17,841 nucleotides of DNA from an uncultured Collinsella sp. (GTDB lineage Bacteria; Actinomycetota; Coriobacteriia; Coriobacteriales; Coriobacteriaceae). This document shows positions 6,153-13,107 of the stretch, one piece after another. The position numbers and the translations under genes were made by a program. A model generated the notes under the pieces. That model did not search any database. It was not told the origin of the DNA and worked only from the letters and a program-made list of their open reading frames with translations. The stretch covers positions 1 to 17,841 of the forward strand of contig UQPY01000039.1 in the NCBI GenBank assembly GCA_900542965.1, read 5' to 3'. Numbering within the stretch: position 1 is the first letter of the stretch; every line of letters begins with the position of its first letter.

Positions 6153-8270
6153 ATGGCATCTGCTGTGAAGCGTGACGGTCGCGCCGTGGTGACCACATGC
6201 GGGGGATGCTATGCCGATTGCGCCTTTGCGGCACGCGTTGAGGACGGTCGCGTGGTGGCCGAGTTGCCGGTGCCGGGGCATCCGTGCGCGGCGCGTGCCC
6301 TGTGCGCCCGCGGGCGCCATCGCCTGGACATGCCGTTTGACGAGCACGATCGCATTGTGCACCCCATGCGCCGCCGTCAGGATGGCTCGGGGTTCGATGC
6401 GATTACCTGGGACGAGGTGTTTGCCCAGATCGCTGCGCGCCTTGGGGGGATTGTTGACGGGCATGGTCCGCGCGCGCTGGGCATGACGCTCGGCGTGCCC
6501 TCGTTCGACCGCTACTGGGCGTATCGTTTTATGCATGCGCTGGGCTCGCCCAACGTATACGGTGCCGACGGTGCCTGCGAGGTAAGCCGACTTACCGGCT
6601 GGGAGCACAGCCTGGGCTACAGCCCCGCCTCCGACCTGGCACATACTGATTGCATCATGTACCTGGGGCGTTCCATTGTCGATTCGTCGACGATGGGGGC
6701 CGTTGATGCGCTCAACGATGCCCGTCGCCGTGGGGCGAAGATTATCGTGGTCGACCCTCGGCGCAGCGGCTCGGCTGCGCTTGCCGACCGCTGGCTGCGC
6801 GTGCGCCCGGGCTGCGACCTGGCCTTGCTGCTGGGCATTGCGTATGTGTTGATTGCCGAGGACCTGTACGATCACGAGTTTGTTGCCCGCTATACCACAG
6901 GCTTTGACGAGCTGGCGCAGGCGGCCCGTGCTTGGACGCCCGAGTGGGCCGAGTCGATGTGCGACGTGCCGGCCGCAGAGATTGTCGCCACGGCGCGCGA
7001 TCTCGCTGCCGCCGCGCCTGCCGCCGTGGTGGATGCGGGCTTTCATGGTGGCATCGGTATCGCGTATGCCAATAGCACCCAGACCGCGCGCGCTATCTGC
7101 TTGGTCGATGTGCTGCTGGGCTGTATCGGACACGCGGGCGGTGCACTCAATCCGCCCACGCCGCTTGTGTTGGGCGACCTCGATCCCGCACGCTTTGCGA
7201 CGCCGCCGGTACCGCGCGGGCCCAAGCTGGGGTCCGAGCGCTATCCACTGGTCGATCCGGTGCGCGGCCTGTGCACGACCATCGGTCAGTCGATTCTGGC
7301 CGGCGATTTGCGTGGGCTCATCGTCTATGCCAGTAACCCCGGTGCGGGCTATGGCAATGCGCAGGCTTGGCTGGGCATCTTGCAGCAGCTCGACCTGCTC
7401 GTGACAATTGATATTCGCTGGTCCGAGACAGCGCGCGCTTCTGACTTCGTGCTGCCCGATGTGACGTATCTGGAGGCCGACCGCGGTGTGGGCACAGTCG
7501 TGGGTGCCAACGATTCGCGGGTGTTCTACCGCAACGCCGTGCTGCCTGTGCAGCATGACGACACACGTCCCGGTCGGGAGATTTTTGCCGGTCTGGCGCA
7601 GGCGTGTGGGGCTGGCGAGTACTTCCAGTTTACGTCTGACGACCTGGCGGCTGCCCAGGTGGCGCCTTTTGGGATCAATCTGTACGAGCTCAAGGAGCGC
7701 GGCTGGGCCGACACGGGCATGGCGCTGCCGACGCGCACGGGTGAGCCGGTGATTCCGCTTGCCGGCGGCAAGATTGCGCTGGCAAGCGACATATGGGAGC
7801 GAGCCGGCATGGGTCGTGTGCCCAACTGGATCGCTCCCATGGTGGAGCCCGGCTCGGGGATGTTTCGCCTCATTAGCGGCAATCGACCCTTTGAGTCGCA
7901 TACCTCGCGCAGACTCGCGGCGGCCGGTGCCGCCGAGGCGGGGTCGGACCTGGACGCCGTGCAGATGAACGCCGATGTCGCCGCTCGCATGGGTATCGCC
8001 GATGGCGAGGTCGTCGAACTCGTGAGCGATATGGGCCGCGACCGCGTGCGCGTGGAGACGACGCCGTATCTGCATCCGGCGTGCATCTTTACGTCGGCCG
8101 CCCCTGGTGGACGTTCGTTTGGTGCCGAAGCCGTCGGCGCTCAGGTCTTGGGCGTCGGTCCGCTCGACCATACGCCGTTGCGTTGGGACCCTTTGACGGG
8201 CGCCGCGCTTACCCAGGAAAACGCCGTTCGCGTGGAAAAGATCTCGGCACGCGAGGATAATAGCGATTGA
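6153..8270 (+). CDS. Molybdopterin (bis-MGD) oxidoreductase, DMSO-reductase superfamily, substrate unknown
   Basis: A 705-residue catalytic subunit. The N-terminal [4Fe-4S] motif is C16-x2-C19-x3-C23-x27-C51. The Mo-cofactor domains follow ('RARGAK'-type nucleotide loop 'GAKIIVVDPRRSGSAALAD', 'VYASNPGAGYGNAQ') and a C-terminal MGD-binding barrel ending 'LTQENAVRV'. C142 in GADGACEVSR lies where FdhF has Sec140 and is the likely molybdenum ligand, but the following His of formate dehydrogenases (U/C-H) is absent. It therefore looks closer to PsrA/PhsA or other Cys-ligated reductases than to formate dehydrogenase. There is no Tat signal, so it should be cytoplasmic. No electron-transfer or membrane subunit is adjacent. 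ATG 6153 has an AAAGGGG site; a TTG further upstream lies in the focA terminator and is rejected. Family certain, substrate not. Confidence 0.87.
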   Translation: MASAVKRDGRAVVTTCGGCYADCAFAARVEDGRVVAELPVPGHPCAARALCARGRHRLDMPFDEHDRIVHPMRRRQDGSGFDAITWDEVFAQIAARLGGIVDGHGPRALGMTLGVPSFDRYWAYRFMHALGSPNVYGADGACEVSRLTGWEHSLGYSPASDLAHTDCIMYLGRSIVDSSTMGAVDALNDARRRGAKIIVVDPRRSGSAALADRWLRVRPGCDLALLLGIAYVLIAEDLYDHEFVARYTTGFDELAQAARAWTPEWAESMCDVPAAEIVATARDLAAAAPAAVVDAGFHGGIGIAYANSTQTARAICLVDVLLGCIGHAGGALNPPTPLVLGDLDPARFATPPVPRGPKLGSERYPLVDPVRGLCTTIGQSILAGDLRGLIVYASNPGAGYGNAQAWLGILQQLDLLVTIDIRWSETARASDFVLPDVTYLEADRGVGTVVGANDSRVFYRNAVLPVQHDDTRPGREIFAGLAQACGAGEYFQFTSDDLAAAQVAPFGINLYELKERGWADTGMALPTRTGEPVIPLAGGKIALASDIWERAGMGRVPNWIAPMVEPGSGMFRLISGNRPFESHTSRRLAAAGAAEAGSDLDAVQMNADVAARMGIADGEVVELVSDMGRDRVRVETTPYLHPACIFTSAAPGGRSFGAEAVGAQVLGVGPLDHTPLRWDPLTGAALTQENAVRVEKISAREDNSD

Positions 8271-8300
8271 TTGACTCAGCCGATCGAATTGGCTGATAGT
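8271..8300 (+). promoter_or_regulatory. Putative sigma70-type promoter for selAB
   Basis: TTGACT (8271-8276, five of six to TTGACA) and GATAGT (8295-8300, four of six to TATAAT) are separated by 18 bases. They sit just after the oxidoreductase stop codon and 47 bases before selA. This is a prediction by eye only. Confidence 0.45.
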
Positions 8301-8314
8301 TTGACGTTCGAACG
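8276..8314. promoter_or_regulatory. Paired palindromes upstream of selA, possible operator
   Basis: TCAGCC (8276-8281) and GGCTGA (8291-8296) form an inverted repeat filling the spacer of the putative promoter. CGTTCGAACG (8305-8314) is a perfect 10-bp palindrome just downstream, near the expected transcription start. The layout is typical of repressor or activator sites, but no known regulator motif is recognised. Confidence 0.35.
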
Positions 8315-8346
8315 ATTGATTCACCTTTGGTTTTGAAAGGTCGCAC

Positions 8347-9804
8347 ATGAGCGATAGCCAGAACATGTCCGATGTGGTGCGCGCCCGCCTGCGCGCCATT
8401 CCTTCCGTCAACGAGCTGCTTGCCGAGTGGCCGGTGGTGAAGGCGGCGGGGGAGACCTGCGACGCGGTGGTCCATGCTGCCGTGTCGGCTGAGCTTGACG
8501 AAGAGCGCGCCGCGATTCGTGCCGGTGCCGCTCCGCGTTCCAAGCGCGAGCTGGCCTCGGCCATCGAGTGGCGTGCGCATCGCTCCGCGCTGCCGAGCTT
8601 GCGTCCCGCCGTAAACGCTACGGGTGTGGTTATCCATACCAACCTGGGTCGAGCCCCGCTCGCGGAGTCGGCCGCCAAGGCCGTGGCCGAGGTCGCGCGC
8701 GGCTACAGCACGCTCGAGTACAGCGTGGACACCTGCTCGCGCGGGTCGCGCAAAGAGCATGCCGCGCAGCTCATCCGCTCGCTTACCGGTGCCGAGGACG
8801 CGTTGGTCGTCAACAACAACGCGGCGGCCGTGCTACTGGTGTTGGCAACCCATGCCGCGGGCAAGGAGGTCATCGTCAGCCGTGGCGAGCTCGTCGAGAT
8901 CGGTGGCAGCTTCCGTATTCCCGACGTCATGGCGGCCTCGGGTGCCAAGCTCGTCGAGGTCGGGGCCACCAACCGCACGCATTTGAGCGACTACGAGCGC
9001 GCCATCACGCCCGATACGGCCATGATCCTCAAGGTCCATCCTTCCAACTATCGTATCGAGGGTTTCCACGAGGAGGTAGGCTCTCGGGAGCTTGCGGCGC
9101 TTGCTCACAAGCATGGCCTGCTGTTCTACGAGGACCAGGGGTCGGGCGCGCTGTTGCCCGACGACATCTTGGTGCGCGGAGGCGAAGAAACCACGCCGGC
9201 TTCGGTTTCGGCGGGGCTCGATATCGTGTCGTGCTCGGGTGATAAACTGCTCGGTGCCGCACAGGCGGGCATTATTATGGGCCGTCGCGATCTGGTCCAG
9301 GCCTGCGGGTCGCATCCGCTTATGCGTGCCCTGCGTCCGGGCAAACTGGCTCTGTCGGCGCTCGAGGCCACGCTGCGTATCTACATGGATGGCGCCGATG
9401 TTGCCCATCGCGATATTCCGGTGCTCAGCATGCTTACGCTGCCGCAGGCTCATCTGGAGCGCCGCGCGCGTAAGCTGCGCGAGCTGATGGTGGCGGGTCT
9501 CGATAAGGCCGGCTGCCCGTGTGCCGTGCAGGTGGAAATCGTCGAGGAGTCGTCGACCCCCGGTGGCGGTTCGCTGCCTACCGTTGAGCTGCCCACCATG
9601 TGCGTTGCCGTGCGTCTTGTTGACGAGCGCCTGACGGTCGACGCGCTCAAGCGCTCGCTCGTCCAGGATTTCGACACGCCGGTCGTCACGCGCGCCTCGC
9701 ACGATCGCGTCCTGTTTGATGTGCGTACGCTCGTGGGTGACCGCGATATCGAGACGGCGGCATCGACGCTCGTCGCGTGCGTTAAGAAGGCGATTGCTCG
9801 ATGA
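8347..9804 (+). CDS. selA: L-seryl-tRNA(Sec) selenium transferase SelA
   Basis: PLP enzyme that converts seryl-tRNA(Sec) to selenocysteinyl-tRNA(Sec) using selenophosphate. Hallmarks are 'VINATGVVIHTNLGRAPL'-like sequence near residue 95 (here VNATGVVIHTNLGRAPL), the 'YSTLEYSVD..SRGSRKEHA' region, 'VNNNAAAVLLVL', 'FYEDQGSGAL' and the PLP lysine K300 in CSGDKLLGAAQAGI. Length is 485, against 463 for E. coli SelA. ATG 8347 has a GAAAGG site. It overlaps selB by four bases (ATGA), so the two are co-translated. The selenium donor synthetase SelD is not in this window and must lie elsewhere if the pathway works. No truncation or missing key residue is seen. Confidence 0.97.
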   Translation: MSDSQNMSDVVRARLRAIPSVNELLAEWPVVKAAGETCDAVVHAAVSAELDEERAAIRAGAAPRSKRELASAIEWRAHRSALPSLRPAVNATGVVIHTNLGRAPLAESAAKAVAEVARGYSTLEYSVDTCSRGSRKEHAAQLIRSLTGAEDALVVNNNAAAVLLVLATHAAGKEVIVSRGELVEIGGSFRIPDVMAASGAKLVEVGATNRTHLSDYERAITPDTAMILKVHPSNYRIEGFHEEVGSRELAALAHKHGLLFYEDQGSGALLPDDILVRGGEETTPASVSAGLDIVSCSGDKLLGAAQAGIIMGRRDLVQACGSHPLMRALRPGKLALSALEATLRIYMDGADVAHRDIPVLSMLTLPQAHLERRARKLRELMVAGLDKAGCPCAVQVEIVEESSTPGGGSLPTVELPTMCVAVRLVDERLTVDALKRSLVQDFDTPVVTRASHDRVLFDVRTLVGDRDIETAASTLVACVKKAIAR

Positions 9805-11768
9805 GTGAGGTTCAAGCGCTGGTGGAGTGTCCCGTTATCGTTGGCACGGCGGGCCACGTCGACCACGGTAAGTCGGCGCTGATCGAGGCGCTGACCGGCA
9901 AGAATCCCGATCGTCTGGAGGTTGAGCGCCGTCGCGGTATGACCGTGGAGCTGGGCTTTGGCGAGCTGGCGCTGCCGAGTGGCAAGATCGTTGGCCTGGT
10001 CGACGTGCCGGGCCACGCGCATTACTTGCGCGCCATGGTGCAGGGTGCGACGGGCATTGATGTTGCCGTGTTGGTGGTATCGGCCGTCGAGGGCGTGATG
10101 CCGCAGACGCGCGAGCACGTGCATGTGCTGGAGCTGCTGGGCGTCACACACATGGTGGTCGCGCTGACGATGTGCGACTTGGCCGATGCCGAGATGACCG
10201 AGCTTGCCGAGCTCGATGTCGATGACTTCTTGTCGGGTACCGTGTTTGCGGGCGCGCCGATTGTGCCCGTGTCGTCTAAGACGGGTGAGGGGATCGACGG
10301 GCTGCTTGCGGTGCTCGACGAGCAGGTTGCCGCTTGCTGGGATGCCTGCCGCGACCGTGCCGAGCGCACCGATGCCGCGCCTCGTCTGCCCATCGACCGC
10401 TGCTTTACGATCAAAGGCGCCGGTACCGTGGTGACGGGAACGTTGCACGATGCGCCCGTCGCGGTGGGGGATGAGCTCGTCGCGCTGCCGTCGCGTACGG
10501 TCTGTCGCGTACGTGGGATTCAGGTGCATGGCGATACGCCGCGGGCGTTGCCCGGTCAGCGTGTGGCGCTCAACTTGGTGGGCGATGCCGTCGCCACGCT
10601 CGATCGCGGTGAGATGCTCGGCGTGGCGGGCCGCTTTGGCCAGACGATGCGCTTTATGATGACGTTTACGTATTTGGGCCGCGAGGGAGCCAAGCCGCGT
10701 GTGCTCGAGTCGGGTGCGCGTGTGCACGTGATGGCGGGTACGGCCGAGGTTGTCGGTCGCATCATGTTCATGGAGGGCGAGGCCCCCATGGCGGTGGGCG
10801 AGACCCGTAATGTTCAGGTGCGCTTGGAAAACTCGCTGCCGCTACGTGCCGGGGACCATGCCGTGGTGCTGTCGTATTCGCCCGTTATGCTCATTGGCGG
10901 TGGGCGCGTGCTGCTTTCGCGCTGCCGTCGCTCGCGCGAGCTTGCCGAAGGAGAGCGTGCGCTGTATGCGGCGCTCGAGTCCGGCGATATCGCGGGCGGT
11001 GTGGGCGCTTGGCTGGCGCTGCAGACGCTGCCGGTTACGACGGTTGATATCGCCGAGGCTTTGGATCTTGGTATCGGCGAGGTCGATGCCGCACTGCGCG
11101 GGTTGGTGGCGCAGGGCGCTGCTTGCGCGCTTGCAGGCTCGGATGGCTCGCTGTATGCAGATTCTTCCGCGCTCGACGCCGCGATGGATGACCTGGCGAC
11201 GACCCTGTCGGCCATGCACACGGCGGCTCCCAAGGAGACGGGCTTTACGCCCGGCGCCGTTGCCCATGCTGCGTGGTCAGCCGCTGATGAAGACGTTGCC
11301 GCGGCTCTGATTGCCGAGGGCTGCTCGCGTGGCGTGTGCGCCGCCGAGGGCGCCGAGGTATTCGATCCGCATTCGGCCGCTGCGGCGGCACGCGTGGTGC
11401 GAGAGGCTTGCGAACGGATCATCGCGCTTCTTGACGAGGCTGGCCTGGATGCACCGGCGCTTCCCGAGGTGGGCGAACAACTGCAGCTCGGTCGCGACAC
11501 CATGACGCGAGCCCTGCGCGAGCTATCGCTCAACCGCTCGATCGTTAAGGTCGAACGCGACGTTGCCCTGTCCGCTGCCGCCGAGGCCCATGCGCGCGAG
11601 CTTGTTGCCGCCGCCATTGAGGCAGCCGGCGGTGCTGCCACCACGAGCGTGCTGCGCGAGGCCCTGGGCGTGTCGCGCAAGCGCGCCATCAGCATCTTGG
11701 AGCACCTAGATGCCGTGCGCTTTACGGTGCTCGACAAGGATGCCGGCGGCCTGAGGTCCCTGCGCTAG
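9801..11768 (+). CDS. selB: Selenocysteine-specific elongation factor SelB
   Basis: GTPase that brings Sec-tRNA(Sec) to the ribosome at UGA codons with a SECIS hairpin. The N-terminal G domain has G1 'GHVDHGKS' (18-25), switch 'RRGMTVELGF' and G3 'DVPGH' (68-72). EF-Tu-like beta-barrels follow to about residue 370, then C-terminal winged-helix repeats that bind SECIS RNA. The last of these contains 'LGVSRKRAISILEHLDAVRFT', as in other SelB proteins. Length is 655 (E. coli 614). One oddity: G4 reads T123-M124-C125-D126, where SelB and other translational GTPases have a Lys at the second position. It overlaps selA by four bases, and selC lies 440 bases downstream. Confidence 0.96.
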   Translation: MSEVQALVECPVIVGTAGHVDHGKSALIEALTGKNPDRLEVERRRGMTVELGFGELALPSGKIVGLVDVPGHAHYLRAMVQGATGIDVAVLVVSAVEGVMPQTREHVHVLELLGVTHMVVALTMCDLADAEMTELAELDVDDFLSGTVFAGAPIVPVSSKTGEGIDGLLAVLDEQVAACWDACRDRAERTDAAPRLPIDRCFTIKGAGTVVTGTLHDAPVAVGDELVALPSRTVCRVRGIQVHGDTPRALPGQRVALNLVGDAVATLDRGEMLGVAGRFGQTMRFMMTFTYLGREGAKPRVLESGARVHVMAGTAEVVGRIMFMEGEAPMAVGETRNVQVRLENSLPLRAGDHAVVLSYSPVMLIGGGRVLLSRCRRSRELAEGERALYAALESGDIAGGVGAWLALQTLPVTTVDIAEALDLGIGEVDAALRGLVAQGAACALAGSDGSLYADSSALDAAMDDLATTLSAMHTAAPKETGFTPGAVAHAAWSAADEDVAAALIAEGCSRGVCAAEGAEVFDPHSAAAAARVVREACERIIALLDEAGLDAPALPEVGEQLQLGRDTMTRALRELSLNRSIVKVERDVALSAAAEAHARELVAAAIEAAGGAATTSVLREALGVSRKRAISILEHLDAVRFTVLDKDAGGLRSLR

Positions 11769-11769
11769 C

Positions 11770-11856
11770 CCACCCTTATCAGTTGCGGTGAAATAGTTCC
11801 TGTTTTCGGCATCTAACGCCAAACCAGGAACTATTCCACCGCAACTTTGAGGGTGG
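11770..11856. repeat. Inverted-repeat hairpin after selB (family shared with 15201-15271)
   Basis: A 22-base arm at 11781-11802 pairs with 11825-11846 with one mismatch. After a small internal loop the pairing resumes with CCACCCT (11770-11776) against AGGGTGG (11850-11856). The outer 13 bases TTGCGGTGAAATA also begin the palindrome after gdhA, but the middle of the arms differs. It starts two bases after the selB stop (TAG 11766-11768). It may act as a terminator or transcript stabiliser, or be a REP-like element; there is no U-tract. Confidence 0.8.
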
Positions 11857-11875
11857 CCAGACGAAGCTGGCCACC
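11852..11875. repeat. Second hairpin, overlapping the outer stem of the selB-proximal repeat
   Basis: GGTGGCCAG (11852-11860) and CTGGCCACC (11867-11875) form a perfect 9-bp stem with a 6-base loop ACGAAG. Its left arm overlaps the outer right arm (11850-11856) of the preceding repeat, so the two pairings exclude each other. It is followed by TTGAG, not a clear U-tract. Confidence 0.6.
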
Positions 11876-11898
11876 TTGAGCCTTGAGTCGGGCTGATC

Positions 11899-12058
11899 GC
11901 CACGAAAAGGGCCTATTTACTACGTTTAGTCGACTACCCTCAACCATTCCGAAATTCGCGAAATTAAAACCGCAGGTAGACGGTTTGCCGTTTTTCTAAA
12001 AACGCGGGTATGCTCGACCCATGCCGGTCAAACGTAGTAGATGGCCCGTTTTCGTGGC
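11899..12058. repeat. 160-base structured inverted-repeat element between selB and selC
   Basis: Terminal arms of 29 bases, 11899-11927 and 12030-12058, pair at about 26 positions (ends GCCACGAAAA / TTTTCGTGGC, inner TACTACGTTT / AAACGTAGTA). Inside, TCGA (11930-11933) with TCGA (12014-12017) and TACCC (11935-11939) with GGGTA (12006-12010) extend the stem. Two small hairpins sit in the centre: AAACCG/CGGTTT at 11967-11986 and CGTTTT/AAAACG at 11989-12004. There is no ORF. It looks like a miniature transposable element or a folded RNA. Confidence 0.65.
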
Positions 12059-12066
12059 ACGACACC

Positions 12067-12180
12067 GGGGTAGTCTTTTTGGGACGGGGCTTTTTTAGCT
12101 ACCCTATGTCAAATATGTTTTAAGCTTTGAGGGCTCCGGATGGGGCAGCTAAAAAAGCCCCGTCCCAAAAAGACTACCCT
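12067..12180. repeat. Long inverted repeat with 34-base arms just upstream of selC
   Basis: Arms 12067-12100 and 12147-12180 are reverse complements at 33 of 34 positions, and pairing continues weakly inward for a few bases. Each arm holds GGGACGGGGC flanked by T-runs (or the complement). The spacer of 46 bases is A+T-richer and has no gene. The right arm ends 28 bases before tRNA-Sec and forms the upstream part of its promoter region. It is probably a miniature mobile or REP-like element. Confidence 0.8.
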
Positions 12181-12187
12181 GCTAGTT

Positions 12188-12196
12188 TGGTAAAAT
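12188..12196 (+). promoter_or_regulatory. Extended -10 promoter element for selC
   Basis: TGG followed by TAAAAT (TG at 12188-12189, -10 at 12191-12196) matches an extended -10 promoter and lies 13 bases before the mature tRNA 5' end, where a short leader would be expected. No -35 hexamer is visible; that position falls in the inverted repeat. Confidence 0.55.
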
Positions 12197-12208
12197 ACCG
12201 CCGCACTT

Positions 12209-12305
12209 GGGAACGGATGGGCTCCGGTGGGCTCCGCGGTCCTCAAAACCGTTGCGAGGCGTGCAAAACGTCTTGGATGTGTTCGATTCACATACGTTCC
12301 CGCCA
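12209..12305 (+). tRNA. selC: tRNA-Sec (anticodon TCA)
   Basis: The whole selenocysteine tRNA fold can be drawn. The acceptor stem is GGGAACGG (12209-12216) with ACGTTCCC (12294-12301), seven pairs plus a G/A mismatch at the eighth. The six-pair D stem is GGGCTC/GGGCTC with G-T wobbles around the loop CGGT, typical of tRNA-Sec. Anticodon stem GCGGT/ACCGT encloses loop CCTCAAA with TCA at 12243-12245. A long variable arm of seven pairs follows (12255-12275), then T stem ATGTG/CACAT with loop TTCGATT, discriminator G and encoded CCA. Length is 97 bases. Base 33 is C where U is near-universal. It lies downstream of selAB. Confidence 0.95.
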
Positions 12306-12313
12306 TACGCTAC

Positions 12314-12369
12314 CAGCGCTTTTGTGCTCGCGGTCTTGCTGCGTGCCGCAAAGGCGCTGTTTTGTTTTT
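12314..12369 (+). terminator. Probable rho-independent terminator of selC
   Basis: CAGCGCTTTTGTG (12314-12326) pairs with CGCAAAGGCGCTG (12347-12359), 13 pairs with two G-T wobbles, and is followed by TTTTGTTTTT. The 20-base loop is large. It begins nine bases after the tRNA CCA. The following bases up to mobA (12370-12459) hold no gene I can support. Confidence 0.7.
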
Positions 12370-12459
12370 GCACGAGCTTTTCGTAGCGTCGCTATTTCGG
12401 CGGCGGTATTTAGCTTCGTGCACCGGGCTTCGAGCATGCCGATGGAGGTGTTTTGCCGT

Positions 12460-13092
12460 ATGACTACCGTAAGACGGGCCGATCTTTCTTGTGTCGTCCA
12501 AGCGGGCGGGCTGTCCTCACGCATGGGCTGCGATAAGGCTCGCATGGCGTTTTGCGGCGAGCCGCTCATCGAACGCGTGCTGGGTCGGCTGGCGCCAGTT
12601 GCCGGCGAGTTGGTCGTGACGACTTCGCGTCCCAGCGAGCTTGCCTACCTTGAGGAGCGCACGTTTGGCGGTCTGGCGCCGCGAATAGTGCCGGACCTTG
12701 AGGGGCCGGCGGGCGCCATGCGCGGCATCGCGAGTTCGCTGACTGCGGCCCGGCTGCCTCTCGTTGCTATCGTCGCCTGTGATATGCCGTTTGTCTCTTC
12801 GAAGCTAATCGGTGCCCTTGCCAGCTGTGTCGAGGCCGAGGCGCTCGACGTGTGCGTGCCGCGCGAGGAGCGGGGGATTGAGCCGCTTTGTGCCGTCTGG
12901 CGCCGTGACGCGTGTGCGCCGGTCGCCCAAGAGCTGCTCGCCTGCGACCGTCAGCGCATTCGCTGCCTGATCGACCGGGTGAACGCCGGGTATTTGGACG
13001 AGCCTCAGATTGTCGCGGTCGCCGGCTCGACGCTCTGCTTCGAAAACGTCAATACGCCCGAGGAGTTTGCGGCGGCCGAGTTACTCGCCTAG
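12460..13092 (+). CDS. mobA: Molybdenum cofactor guanylyltransferase MobA
   Basis: Transfers GMP from GTP to molybdopterin, making the MGD cofactor that DMSO-reductase-family enzymes such as formate dehydrogenase and the oxidoreductase at 6153 require. The N-terminal nucleotide loop reads 'VVQAGGLSSRMGCDKARM' (residues 12-29); AGG with DK fits MobA rather than the CTP-using MocA. 'VPDLEGPAGAMRGI' and 'VAIVACDMPF' (D108, likely Mg2+ ligand) follow. It is 210 residues, near E. coli MobA (194). I chose ATG 12460, with GGAGG 11 bases upstream; ATGs at 12436 and 12442 are in frame but lack a site. The open frame continues back through tRNA-Sec, which cannot be coding. Confidence 0.92.
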   Translation: MTTVRRADLSCVVQAGGLSSRMGCDKARMAFCGEPLIERVLGRLAPVAGELVVTTSRPSELAYLEERTFGGLAPRIVPDLEGPAGAMRGIASSLTAARLPLVAIVACDMPFVSSKLIGALASCVEAEALDVCVPREERGIEPLCAVWRRDACAPVAQELLACDRQRIRCLIDRVNAGYLDEPQIVAVAGSTLCFENVNTPEEFAAAELLA

Positions 13093-13107
13093 ACGATTGG
13101 AGTTGCC

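Noticed and set aside
6153..8270. Naming the oxidoreductase formate dehydrogenase H (fdhF)
   Set aside because: The residue after the probable Mo ligand C142 is Glu, and the U/C-H signature of formate dehydrogenases is missing; location alone is not enough.
8268..8296. TGA at the end of the oxidoreductase followed by a hairpin, as a possible Sec codon with SECIS
   Set aside because: The stem is only 6 bp and its loop begins about 12 bases after the TGA, closer than usual for bacterial SECIS. The protein already ends at the normal family C-terminus, and the read-through frame stops after about 20 codons without a conserved residue.
6006..8678. 890-codon open frame on the minus strand opposite the molybdopterin oxidoreductase and selA
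   Set aside because: It mirrors the plus-strand codon pattern of a GC-rich gene, crosses a terminator and an intergenic region, has no recognisable domain, and the opposite strand encodes clear protein families.
12127..12459. A 111-codon upstream extension of mobA (start at 12127)
   Set aside because: It would translate half of an inverted repeat, the whole tRNA-Sec and a terminator. The MobA family begins near residue 10 of the protein starting at 12460.
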